DNA of 64,000 bases from Sphingomonas naasensis (GTDB lineage Bacteria > Pseudomonadota > Alphaproteobacteria > Sphingomonadales > Sphingomonadaceae), in contig NZ_SRXU01000003.1 in the NCBI RefSeq assembly GCF_004792695.1, forward strand, positions 62,001-126,000, given 5' to 3'. Position numbers and translations under genes: made by a program. Of this stretch, positions 15,618-23,866 are shown in pieces; the first letter of the stretch is position 1; each line of letters begins with the position of its first letter. The notes under the pieces are model-generated. The model saw only the letters and a program-made list of their open reading frames with translations, did no database searches and had not been told where the DNA came from.

Positions 15618-18407
15618 ATGTTCGGAGCTTTCCACAAAGATTTGATCGGTGTTAAGGCAGGTCTGCTTCGCTTAACCCTGTACAGGGGCAGGTATTTGCG
15701 AGTGAGTGAAAGTTCAGGCGCGCTCGCTGGGCGGCAGCCGCCGTCGGCGAAGAGCATCGCAACAGTGCTGGCCGCGCTGGCGGGATTGTGCAGCCTCCTC
15801 GCTTTTTCGGGGTGGGTGCTCGACGTGCCTGCGCTGCGCGGGTTCGGCCTCGACGATTTGCCGATCTGGCCGATCACCGCGATCGGCTATGTCTGCCTCG
15901 CGCTCGGCTTTCTCGCCTCGATCGCGAATCGTGACATCGCCGCGTCGCTGCTCTGGCTCGTGCCGCTGTTCGTCGCGATTTCGGCGCTCTACCAGACGGT
16001 GACCGGCCACGATCTCGGCATCGACCGCATTCTTTTCGCGGATCTCCTCTCCACCCAGCAAGGGCCGCACCCGGGCAGGCCGGGCGCCATTTCGAGCACC
16101 GCTTTCCTTCTGCTCACCTTCGCCGGCTATGGCGCCGGGGTGCGCAAATGGCTCTCGGGCGGCGCGGGCAGCCTGATCGCCACGATCACGCTGGCGCTGG
16201 TCGGCGCGGCCGCGATCCTCATCCTTCTGTCGGGCACCGGCCGCGCCTCGACGCGGACCTTCTCGGTCTCGATCCCCGCCGCGATATCGACGCTGCTGCT
16301 CGCCGGCGCCTTCCTCATGCTCTACAGCAAACTGCTCTGGGTCCGCCTGTTGACCGGCCCCAGCGGCGAATGGCGGATCATCCGCGTGCTCCTGCCCGCG
16401 GCGCTGATCCTGCCGATCCTGCCCTCGGTCCTCGAGCAGATCATCGTCGCGAATGCGTTGCTGCCGCCTCTCCAGACCGAAGCGCTGGTCACGTTGCTCA
16501 ACATCCTGATCGTCGCGCTGATCGCGTGGTGGGCGGTCGTCCGCGTCGCGCGCGGCCAGGCCGAGATGACCGAGCTCAGCGAGGCGCTCGACCAGACCAC
16601 GCTCGTCGTCACCACCACAGATGGCGAGATCACCCATTGGTCGCGCGGCTGCGAGCAGCTTTACGGCTGGAGCGTCGACGAGGCGGTCGGGCGGAACAAA
16701 TATGCGCTGCTCCGCGCCCGCTGCCCGATCGACGATTCGGCCAACGGCGTCCGGTTCGAGGATGGCCGCGAGCTGATCGAGATCTGCCGCGACGGCCGCG
16801 AGATCTCGGTGCTCGAGCAGAGCCGCACGGTCGAGAGCCTCGGCCGCGCGCCGAGCGTCCTGCACAATGTCACCGACATCACCCAGCGCGTCGCGGCGAT
16901 CGAGGCGCTGAAGGTGAGCGAGGAACGGCTCGCGCTGGCGACCTCGGCGCACGAGCTCGGCATCTTCGAATGGGACGTGCCGAGCGGCACCCTCGAATGG
17001 TCTCCCGGCACCGAGCAGCGCCTCGGCGTCCGCCCCGGCTCGCTCTCCGATTTCGACGGCTGGCGCGATCAGGTCGAGCCCGAGGACGTCCAGCGCGTGC
17101 TCGACACGATCGCCCGAACGGTGCGCGATCGTGCCGACAAGTTCAGCTATCGCTATCGCTTCCGCCAGTCGCAAGGCGGGGTGCGCACGGTCGAAGGCTC
17201 GGCGCGCGCTTTCTATGACGGCGAAGGCAATTTGCTGCGCACCGTCGGCGTGATCCTCGACGTCACCGAGCGCGAGGAGCGCGAGGCGGCGCTGCGCCGG
17301 CGCGAGGCGCAGCTCCGCTCGGTGCTCGAGACCGTGCCCGACGCCATGGTGGTGATCGATCAGCACAGCACGATCCTGCAGTTCAGCGCGGCCGCGGAGG
17401 CCTTGTGGGGCTATCGCGCCGCCGACGTGCTCGGCCGCCCGGCGACGATGCTCGTCCCCGCGGACCGGCGCGCGCTGCATTTGTCGACGCTCGATCACTT
17501 CCTCAAGACCGGACGCGGTCTCGTCGGCGAGGTCATCACCGGGACCGCCGAAGCGGCCGATGGTCGCCGTTTTCCGATCGAGGTGCGCACCGGCGCCGCC
17601 CGCAGCGATGGCCAGGTGCTGCTGACGATCTTCGTCCGCAATCTTTCCGAGCAGCTCGCCACCGAGGAGCGGCTGAGCGAGCTCAGCGCGGAGATCGCGC
17701 ACGTCTCGCGCCAGAGCGCGATGAGCGAGCTCGCTGCCGATCTCGCGCACGAGCTCAACCAGCCGCTGAGCGCCACCTCCAACTTCCTCGCCGCCGCGCG
17801 CATGCTGATCGAGAAGGGAGAGGGCACCGAGCGCATCGTCGAACTGCTGCGGATGGGCTCCGAACAAACCCAGCGCGCCGGCGAAATCATCCGCCGCATG
17901 CGAGCATTCATGGCACGCGGCGAAGTCGAGATGCGTACCGAGTCAGTAGACCAGACGATCCGGGACGCTGCGGAACTTATCCTCGTCGGCACGGGGCAGT
18001 TCCACATTCGGGTGAGCTACGAGCTCGATCCCGAAGCGCCCTATATGTTTGCCGATCGCATACAGGTTCAGCAAGTTTTGGTTAATCTTCTTCGAAACTC
18101 GATGGAGGCTTTGCGAACGTCCGGCCGGCAGGATCGCCACATCACCATTTCCTCACACAAATTGAGCGATCAGATGATCGAAATTGTCGTGAGCGACTCT
18201 GGACCCGGAATTCCTCCCCATGTGTTGGAGCAACTATTCTCGCGCTTCACCACGACGAAAGGTAACGGAGGCGGAATGGGTATTGGACTTTCGATCAGCA
18301 AGCGTATCATCGAAGCGCATGGTGGGACGTTGAGCGCGGAAAACCGGCCCGAGGGAGGAGCAAGCTTCCGCTTCACCCTGCCCGCCATAGAGGAGGGTGC
18401 AGAATAG
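15618..18407 (+). CDS. Membrane PAS-domain histidine kinase, FixL-type
   Basis: This 929-residue sensor kinase has about eight transmembrane helices (residues 45-315), three PAS domains (about 325-430, 440-560, 575-690), a FixL-type HisKA box (DLAHELNQPLSATSN, phospho-His near 711) and an HATPase domain with N-box (NLLRNSMEAL), DSGPGIPPH and GGGMGIGLSISKRII. The third PAS resembles FixL around LHLSTLDHFLKTGRG, but heme binding is not proven by that His alone. The upstream 100 bp are relatively AT-rich, so the in-frame GTG 15702 (901 aa) is a plausible true start. The regulator gene follows immediately. Confidence 0.9.
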   Translation: MFGAFHKDLIGVKAGLLRLTLYRGRYLRVSESSGALAGRQPPSAKSIATVLAALAGLCSLLAFSGWVLDVPALRGFGLDDLPIWPITAIGYVCLALGFLASIANRDIAASLLWLVPLFVAISALYQTVTGHDLGIDRILFADLLSTQQGPHPGRPGAISSTAFLLLTFAGYGAGVRKWLSGGAGSLIATITLALVGAAAILILLSGTGRASTRTFSVSIPAAISTLLLAGAFLMLYSKLLWVRLLTGPSGEWRIIRVLLPAALILPILPSVLEQIIVANALLPPLQTEALVTLLNILIVALIAWWAVVRVARGQAEMTELSEALDQTTLVVTTTDGEITHWSRGCEQLYGWSVDEAVGRNKYALLRARCPIDDSANGVRFEDGRELIEICRDGREISVLEQSRTVESLGRAPSVLHNVTDITQRVAAIEALKVSEERLALATSAHELGIFEWDVPSGTLEWSPGTEQRLGVRPGSLSDFDGWRDQVEPEDVQRVLDTIARTVRDRADKFSYRYRFRQSQGGVRTVEGSARAFYDGEGNLLRTVGVILDVTEREEREAALRRREAQLRSVLETVPDAMVVIDQHSTILQFSAAAEALWGYRAADVLGRPATMLVPADRRALHLSTLDHFLKTGRGLVGEVITGTAEAADGRRFPIEVRTGAARSDGQVLLTIFVRNLSEQLATEERLSELSAEIAHVSRQSAMSELAADLAHELNQPLSATSNFLAAARMLIEKGEGTERIVELLRMGSEQTQRAGEIIRRMRAFMARGEVEMRTESVDQTIRDAAELILVGTGQFHIRVSYELDPEAPYMFADRIQVQQVLVNLLRNSMEALRTSGRQDRHITISSHKLSDQMIEIVVSDSGPGIPPHVLEQLFSRFTTTKGNGGGMGIGLSISKRIIEAHGGTLSAENRPEGGASFRFTLPAIEEGAE

Positions 18408-18408
18408 A

Positions 18409-19023
18409 ATGAGCAGAACAATCTATATCGTGGATGACGACGATGCTGTCCGCGCGTCGCTCCACAGCCTGCTGTCGATACGCCAAGATCTGATCGTCCG
18501 CGGTTTCCGGTCGGGCGATGCCTTCCTCCAGGACGTCAGCGAACTCGATCCAGGTGTGCTGCTGCTCGACGTCCATATGCCCGGGGCCACCGGCCTCGAC
18601 GTTCTGCAGGCGCTCGACGGCGGCAGCCGCTTCGTCCCCATCGTGCTCACCGGGCAGGGCAATGTCGGGCTCGCGGTGCAGGCGATGAAGGCCGGCGCGC
18701 TCGATTTCATCGAGAAGCCCTACGAGGCCGAAACGCTGCTCCAGCTGATCGACAATGCCTTTGCCCGGCTCGAGGAGGATAACGAGGCCGCCAGCCGGAT
18801 CGAGGCCGCCGAGGCGAAGATCGCCAAGCTGTCGCCGCGCGAGACCGATGTGCTCAAGGGCCTGATCGAGGGCCGCTCGAACAAGATCATCGCTTATGAA
18901 CTCGACATCAGTCCGCGCACGGTAGAGATCTACCGCGCCAATCTGATGGAAAAGCTCGAGGTGCGCAGCCTGTCGGAAGCCCTGCGCATCGCCTTCGCGG
19001 CAGGGCTCTTCCCCAAGAACTGA
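18409..19023 (+). CDS. FixJ/NarL-type response regulator
   Basis: This 204-residue regulator has a receiver domain with YIVDDDD, phospho-acceptor Asp54 (LLLDVHMPG) and Lys103 (EKPYE). A LuxR-type helix-turn-helix follows (LSPRETDVLKGLIEGRSNKI, ISPRTVEIYRANLMEKL). The ATG at 18409 lies one base after the kinase stop, and GTG 18397 is an alternative. It forms a two-component pair with the kinase. Its targets are unknown; the convergent porin at 19033 is a neighbour but not an obvious operon partner. Confidence 0.93.
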   Translation: MSRTIYIVDDDDAVRASLHSLLSIRQDLIVRGFRSGDAFLQDVSELDPGVLLLDVHMPGATGLDVLQALDGGSRFVPIVLTGQGNVGLAVQAMKAGALDFIEKPYEAETLLQLIDNAFARLEEDNEAASRIEAAEAKIAKLSPRETDVLKGLIEGRSNKIIAYELDISPRTVEIYRANLMEKLEVRSLSEALRIAFAAGLFPKN

Positions 19024-19032
19024 GCCGCCGGT

Positions 19033-20415
19033 TCAGAAGCTGGCGGCGAGGTCCACATAGCCATAATGCGTGTCGCCGGTGGCGGGCGCATTCGGAGCGG
19101 TTTCGAGGAAACGCCCCTTGGCGAGCCACGCGCCGCCGACCTCGAGCCGCAGCCGCTCGGGCACCAGCCAGCGGCGCGCCCGCGCCTCGAACTGGGTGCC
19201 GGCATGGCGGCCCGACGCGCCGTTGCGATCGCGCACGCTGGTCGAAGCGAAGCTGTCGGTCGCCTGGGCGAGCCACAGGCCGCGCACCGCCGCCATCAGA
19301 TCGAGCCGCTTCGAAGGCTTGGCCTCGAGCCGCACGCCGGGCGAGATCAGGTTCGAGCGCCCGACCGGTCCATAAAGGCCGTTCGGGCCGAAATCGGCGC
19401 GGCGCGCGCCGAACAGCGAATCGAACCGGCCATAGCTGCCGGCATCGCGGCCGTCGCCCGAGCCATAGTCGAACATCGCCGAGACACGCGGCGTCCAGCC
19501 CCTGGGCGCGGTCCAGCCGGCCTCGACATGGGTGAAGCCGGCGCGAACGTCGAGATCGCGCACGTCGCTCGCCGCGGTCGTGGCGCGCGCCGTCCCCCAT
19601 TGCCAGGCGCCCTCGCCCTCGAAATCGAACGCGCCCTTGGCCGGCGCACGGCGCAGGCGCAGGCCCGCGGTGACGAGATGGCGGTTGCGCGTCAGGCGGG
19701 TCGTCCGGTCGTCCTCGGCAAGGCGATAGCCATAGGCTTCGGCGCTGATGTTGCCGAACGCCTTGGCCGCCATCGCGCTCGCGCCGAAGAAGGTCAAATT
19801 GCCGCCGGCGCGATCGAGCTGGATCTTGTTGTCCTCGATATCGGCGACGGTATCGGGCAGCGTCGAGAAGGGCTTCGACCAGAACGCCACGACCCGGTCC
19901 TTGCCCTTGCTGCGCCAGTCGATCATCCCGCCGAGATAGGACTGGACGGTGTTGGGAAAGTCGGTGCGGCTGACGAGGCGGCTCGATCCGATGTCGAGCG
20001 CGAAGCGGCCGCCGGTGACGGTCGCGGTAGCACCCTTGGCGAAGGCGTCCGACGCGCGATACGCGACATAGGCCTGCACCGGCTCGAGCGCATTGACTTC
20101 GCTGGTGCGCACCGAGGAGCCGGCGCGCTGGCCATAGCCGCGCGCGTCGACGATCTCGCCGCCGACCGCGATCGGTCCGAGCTCGGCCTTGGCGGCAACA
20201 GTGGTGCGGAACGAGACGAAGGCGTCGTCGGCGGGCACGCCGGGGCGGAACTGGCCGTCGATCACTTCGCCCCGGGCGCGCGTGGTGGCGTCGATGCTGA
20301 ACACGACGCCCTTGTCGTCCTTCCCGCTGGACTGCGCATGGGCGGGCAGCGCCGCTGTCGCGCACAGGCCGATGAGCGCACCGCGCAGGGCGGGCGAGGG
20401 GAAGGTCGAAATCAC
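19033..20415 (-). CDS. Alginate-export-type outer-membrane beta-barrel protein
   Basis: This 460-residue protein has a signal peptide ending PAHAQ, alternating amphipathic strands throughout and a terminal phenylalanine (YVDLAASF), the outer-membrane barrel signature. Segments such as GGRFALDIGSSRLVSRTDF, GGMIDWRSKGKDRVVAFW and FDYGSGDGRDAGSYGRFDSLF match the alginate_exp (AlgE-like) family. The start is GTG 20413-20415, preceded by a GGAG eight bases upstream. Whether it exports or imports polysaccharide is unknown; no alginate genes are adjacent. A CCTATAA element lies 35 bp upstream. Confidence 0.85.
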   Translation of the reverse strand: MISTFPSPALRGALIGLCATAALPAHAQSSGKDDKGVVFSIDATTRARGEVIDGQFRPGVPADDAFVSFRTTVAAKAELGPIAVGGEIVDARGYGQRAGSSVRTSEVNALEPVQAYVAYRASDAFAKGATATVTGGRFALDIGSSRLVSRTDFPNTVQSYLGGMIDWRSKGKDRVVAFWSKPFSTLPDTVADIEDNKIQLDRAGGNLTFFGASAMAAKAFGNISAEAYGYRLAEDDRTTRLTRNRHLVTAGLRLRRAPAKGAFDFEGEGAWQWGTARATTAASDVRDLDVRAGFTHVEAGWTAPRGWTPRVSAMFDYGSGDGRDAGSYGRFDSLFGARRADFGPNGLYGPVGRSNLISPGVRLEAKPSKRLDLMAAVRGLWLAQATDSFASTSVRDRNGASGRHAGTQFEARARRWLVPERLRLEVGGAWLAKGRFLETAPNAPATGDTHYGYVDLAASF

Positions 20416-20449
20416 GGCATGCTCCGGGAAAAGAAGGAACTGATCCCTC

Positions 20450-20457
20450 TTTATAGG
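20450..20457 (-). promoter_or_regulatory. CCTATAAA promoter-like element for the porin gene
   Basis: On the minus strand this reads CCTATAAA, 35 bp before the GTG start. It is the same element found ahead of the flagellar units. Confidence 0.35.
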
Positions 20458-20616
20458 CGCGCGCCGCGCCCTTCGTCGCAAAGCCGCAATCAAGCAGCAA
20501 CAAATCCGCCCGCGACGGGCCAAAACCGGGGCATCGCTCAGGACAAGCGCCTCGCGCATAAGGAAAAATCCCTAGCCACACAGTCGCGCCACAACGAACG
20601 GCGCAGCGTCGCCGCG

Positions 20617-20624
20617 TCTATAAG
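20617..20624 (+). promoter_or_regulatory. TCTATAAG promoter-like element for the chemoreceptor gene
   Basis: TCTATAAG lies 60 bp upstream of the chemoreceptor ATG, matching the flagellar-unit element in seven of eight positions. Confidence 0.35.
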
Positions 20625-20683
20625 ATACGGGAATCCAGATCGCGGCGGCGAAGGCTGCTGCGCGTCCTACAGAAAGGCTTTCC

Positions 20684-22555
20684 ATGGCGGACCTCCTCGC
20701 CCGCATCAAAATTCCCGTGAAGATCCTCGGGCTGCTGCTCATGCTCGGCCTGATCACGCTCAGCATCGCCTTTTACGGCGCGCGCGCGCTCGTCGGCGCG
20801 GACTCGGCCTATGAGCAGCTGGTCGACCATCAGCTGCCGGGCACCACCAAGCTCGCCCGCGTCAACCGCTTCGGCACCCAGATGCTGTACGCGAGCTATC
20901 GCGTGATGGCCTATCCGGGCGGCTCGGCGGCGGGTCGCGCCTCGGCCGAGCTCGAAGCCACCTCCTATGCCAATGTCGGCAAGACGCTCGACGAGATCAA
21001 GGAGATGAACCCGGACATGGCCGCCGAGGTCGAAGCCTATCGCGGCAAGTTCGACGAGATCCACAAGGGCGCCCAGCAGGCGATCGCCTATGGCTCGCGC
21101 GACCAGAACGAAGAAGCGCGCCAGGTCCTTGCCGAACTCGACACCAGGCTCGACGCGCTCGCAGAGCAGCTGACCAAGGCCAATAACGAGGACGTGGCGA
21201 ACGCGCAGAACACCTCGAACGCGCTCACCGACGCTGCGCACGCCACCTCGACCACGATGCTGATCATCAGCGCGATCGCAATCGCGATCGCGATCGGCAT
21301 CGGCTTGCTCGTCTCGCGGCTCGGCATCACCACGCCGATCGCCGATCTGCAGGCACGGATGAAGACCCTCGCCGAGGGCAACAATGCCGCCGAGGTTCCC
21401 GGCACCGATCGCGGCGACGAGATCGGCGCGATGGCCAAGGCCGTCCTCGTCTTCCGCGAAGCCGCGGTCGAGAAGGAAAAGGCCGATGCGGCGAAGAAGA
21501 TCGCCGATGCCGAGCAGCAGCGCGTCGTCCAGACGCTCGAGGCCAATCTCGACAAGCTCGCCCATGGCGATCTGACCAGCGAGATCAACGAAGCCTTCTC
21601 CCCCGCCTATGAGTCGGTCAAGGTCAACTTCAACGCCGCCGTCGCCGAGCTGCGCAGCCTGATCGGCACGGTGATGGAAAGCGCCGCGACGATCCGCACC
21701 GGCTCGGGCGAGATCGCCCAGGCCTCGGAGGACCTCGCGCGCCGCACCGAAGCCAATGCCGCCAGCCTCGAAGAGACTTCGGCGGCGGTCACCCAGATGG
21801 ACGGCCGCCTCAAGGCGACCGCCCAGGCTGCCGGCCGCACGGTCGAGCGCGCCGACGGTGCGATCGCGACCGTCTCGGGCGGCCGCACCATCGCCGACGA
21901 AGCGGTGCAGGCGATGAGCCGCGTCGCCGACGGCGCCAAGGGCATCGACTCGGTCATCGAGGGCCTCGACAAGATCGCCTTCCAGACCCGCGTTCTCGCG
22001 ATGAATGCCGCGGTCGAGGCCGGTCGCGCCGGTGAAGCCGGCCGTGGCTTCGCGGTCGTCGCCGACCTCGTCTCGGCGCTGGCGATGCGTTCCGAAGAGG
22101 AAGCCGCGCGCGCCCGCGACCAGCTGACCGCCACCCAGACCGACATCGTTTCGGCAGTGGAGATGGTCCAGAAGGTCGATACGGCGCTCGCCGACATCTC
22201 GGGCGATGTGGGCGAGGTTCATACCCTGCTCGCCCAGATGGCGACCGACAACCATGCCCAGTCGACCGCGATCACCCAGATCAGCGTCGCGATCGGGACG
22301 ATGGACCAGTCGACCCAGCAGAACGCCGCGATGGTCGAGGAGACCTCGGCCGCCGCGCGCAACCTGACCAGCGAAGTCGCTGCGCTCAGCGAGCAGGCGT
22401 CGAAGTTCAACGTCGGCGGCACCCGCGCCGTGCCGATCCGCGCCACGACGCCGGCCAAGCCCGCAGCCAAGGCCTCGGGCGGCTATGTGTCGCCGGTCAA
22501 GGCGCTGCCCGTCGCCGCGATGGCGAGCGGCGGGGACGACTGGGCGTCGTTCTAA
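20684..22555 (+). CDS. Methyl-accepting chemotaxis protein
   Basis: This is a 623-residue chemoreceptor. A first membrane helix (residues about 9-33) is followed by a four-helix-type periplasmic sensor, a second helix (about 187-210), HAMP segments (TTPIADLQARMKTLAEGN) and the signalling tip IAFQTRVLAMNAAVEAGRAG, with GEAGRGFAVVAD. The C-terminus ends DWASF, an xWxxF pentapeptide of the kind that tethers CheR/CheB. The protein would feed the CheA/CheW complex encoded at 28747-31460. The start ATG has an AGAAAGG-type ribosome site. Confidence 0.95.
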   Translation: MADLLARIKIPVKILGLLLMLGLITLSIAFYGARALVGADSAYEQLVDHQLPGTTKLARVNRFGTQMLYASYRVMAYPGGSAAGRASAELEATSYANVGKTLDEIKEMNPDMAAEVEAYRGKFDEIHKGAQQAIAYGSRDQNEEARQVLAELDTRLDALAEQLTKANNEDVANAQNTSNALTDAAHATSTTMLIISAIAIAIAIGIGLLVSRLGITTPIADLQARMKTLAEGNNAAEVPGTDRGDEIGAMAKAVLVFREAAVEKEKADAAKKIADAEQQRVVQTLEANLDKLAHGDLTSEINEAFSPAYESVKVNFNAAVAELRSLIGTVMESAATIRTGSGEIAQASEDLARRTEANAASLEETSAAVTQMDGRLKATAQAAGRTVERADGAIATVSGGRTIADEAVQAMSRVADGAKGIDSVIEGLDKIAFQTRVLAMNAAVEAGRAGEAGRGFAVVADLVSALAMRSEEEAARARDQLTATQTDIVSAVEMVQKVDTALADISGDVGEVHTLLAQMATDNHAQSTAITQISVAIGTMDQSTQQNAAMVEETSAAARNLTSEVAALSEQASKFNVGGTRAVPIRATTPAKPAAKASGGYVSPVKALPVAAMASGGDDWASF

Positions 22556-22575
22556 CGACCCTCACCGACCCGAAG

Positions 22576-22608
22576 GGGCGTCGCGGCCAGTCCGCGGCGC
22601 CCTTTTTT
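22576..22608 (+). terminator. Rho-independent terminator of the chemoreceptor gene
   Basis: A GGGCG-CGCGG/CCGCG-CGCCC hairpin is followed by six T residues. Confidence 0.85.
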
Positions 22609-22674
22609 CATCTCGCGCTCCGCCGGCCGCGGCCGCGGCTGGCGCCGACGCGCGTGATCGTCTCTACTGGCCGA

Positions 22675-23358
22675 ATGAACGACGCCGGGCTGGCCATGTT
22701 TTGGGCATTTTCCCGGTGCGATCTCGCCGGGCCCGAATTCGATCGGTGGTTTTCGAGCCAGCCCGGGCTCGAAGCGCAGCTCGGCGCGGATTTGTATCTC
22801 GACCTCCTCTGCGGAAATTACGCGGACCGCGAGGCGCTGTGGCGATTGCGCCGGTCGCTCGACCCGTTGCTGACGCCGCTCCGGCAATGCGAATGCCCGA
22901 CGCTACGCGACCTCGCCGCAACGCCGATGGGCGGCGATTTTCATTTCGAGAAGATCTTCGAATCCTTCGAGCGCATCGTCGATTTCGGCCCGGAGAAATG
23001 GTGGCTCCACCTCTCGCGATGCAGCCGCTGCGCCACCTTCTGGCTGATCGCGCAGGACGAGCGGATCTATGACGAATTCTTTCTCCATCGCATCGACGAG
23101 ACGGTGGCGAGCGAGGCGCGGGCCGGCAGATGGCCGCGGCGCTTCTTCACCTACGAAGACGTGCTCGCCACCGGCCGGGCGCTGAGCAACCCGCCGCGAT
23201 TTCTGGATCCGATGGCGGGCAGCCTGCAATGGACGGTGGAGGATCTCCTCGGCGAGCGGCCCGATATCACGGTGGAGGAGATCGCCCATTTGCTCGGGCT
23301 GTCGGCAGAACATGCCGCCGCCCTGCTGCGGCGGGTGCGGGCAGCGCGGCTGAAATAA
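22675..23358 (+). CDS. Cysteine-rich protein of unknown function
   Basis: This 227-residue soluble protein is not assigned to a known family. The N-terminal half (PEFDRWFSSQPGLEAQLGAD, LYLDLLCGNYADREALWRLR) resembles the alpha-helical opening of several small immunity or effector-companion proteins. The middle carries CEC and a CSRC pair (LSRCSRCATFWLIAQDERIY) that could bind zinc. The C-terminus (DITVEEIAHLLGLSAEHAAA) looks like a helix-turn-helix-type segment. The start is ATG 22675; ATG 22654 would add seven residues. The gene is bounded by terminators on both sides, so it is a single-gene unit. Confidence 0.55.
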   Translation: MNDAGLAMFWAFSRCDLAGPEFDRWFSSQPGLEAQLGADLYLDLLCGNYADREALWRLRRSLDPLLTPLRQCECPTLRDLAATPMGGDFHFEKIFESFERIVDFGPEKWWLHLSRCSRCATFWLIAQDERIYDEFFLHRIDETVASEARAGRWPRRFFTYEDVLATGRALSNPPRFLDPMAGSLQWTVEDLLGERPDITVEEIAHLLGLSAEHAAALLRRVRAARLK

Positions 23359-23377
23359 CGCCGCCGGGCGCGCAAGG

Positions 23378-23414
23378 AAAAAGGGCGCCGCGGCCTGGCC
23401 GCGACGCCCTTTTT
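23378..23414. terminator. Bidirectional terminator between the unknown gene and flaF
   Basis: A GGGCG.CGCGGCC/GGCCGCG.CGCCC hairpin is flanked by AAAAA and TTTTT, serving both converging genes. Confidence 0.88.
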
Positions 23415-23433
23415 GATTTCCGAAAGAAGCTGC

Positions 23434-23793
23434 TCAGGCCGCGAGACGCTGGCCGCGCAGTCCTTCCATGATCGTGCGGTTGACCGAGATCAGCTCGCCG
23501 ATCGACTCGCGCCCGGCGACGACGTCGCTGGTGAAGCGTTCGACCCACAGGCCGAGCGAGATGATCTGCGCGCGCAGTTCGTTGGGCAGGCCGTTGCCGG
23601 TCGCGCCGCAATCGGTGGCGAAGGTCGACCACATCTCGCGGTTGCGGTGAAGCGGCGGCATCAGCATCGCCCCCTTCAGGCCGGCGGTTTCGGCATCCAT
23701 CATCTCGCCGGTAATCTCGCTCATCAGCCGGAATTCGGCGGCGCGCGGCGTTTCCGCCCGGCTCCGGGCGGTCTGGTAGGCAGTGAGAGTCAT
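23434..23793 (-). CDS. flaF: FlaF, flagellin export/translation regulator
   Basis: This 119-residue protein matches FlaF: N-terminal LTAYQTARSRAETPRAAEF, then NREMWSTFATDC and the helical ending LPNELRAQIISLGLWVERFT. In Caulobacter, FlaF works with FlbT to couple flagellin synthesis to assembly. FlbT is not in this window. The start ATG is preceded by AAAGGAG. The promoter region holds a half palindrome CTCGGCAAAATC and a CCTAGAAT element aligned with those of flgC. Confidence 0.9.
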   Translation of the reverse strand: MTLTAYQTARSRAETPRAAEFRLMSEITGEMMDAETAGLKGAMLMPPLHRNREMWSTFATDCGATGNGLPNELRAQIISLGLWVERFTSDVVAGRESIGELISVNRTIMEGLRGQRLAA

Positions 23794-23817
23794 GCGGGCT
23801 CCTTTGCAGACACCTCT

Positions 23818-23838
23818 ATTCTAGGAAGATTTTGCCGA
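23818..23838 (-). promoter_or_regulatory. CGGCAA half-site plus CCTAGAAT element upstream of flaF
   Basis: On the minus strand CTCGGCAAAATCTTCC is followed directly by TAGAAT. It aligns without gaps to the flgC upstream block (39007-39028). Confidence 0.4.
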
Positions 23839-23854
23839 GCTGGTCTTCGCTCTT

Positions 23855-23862
23855 CCTATAAG
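23855..23862 (+). promoter_or_regulatory. CCTATAAG element upstream of the HAD gene
   Basis: CCTATAAG ends only four bases before ATG 23867. If it is a -10 box, the translated start is probably the downstream TTG 23909. Confidence 0.4.
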
Positions 23863-23866
23863 AATC

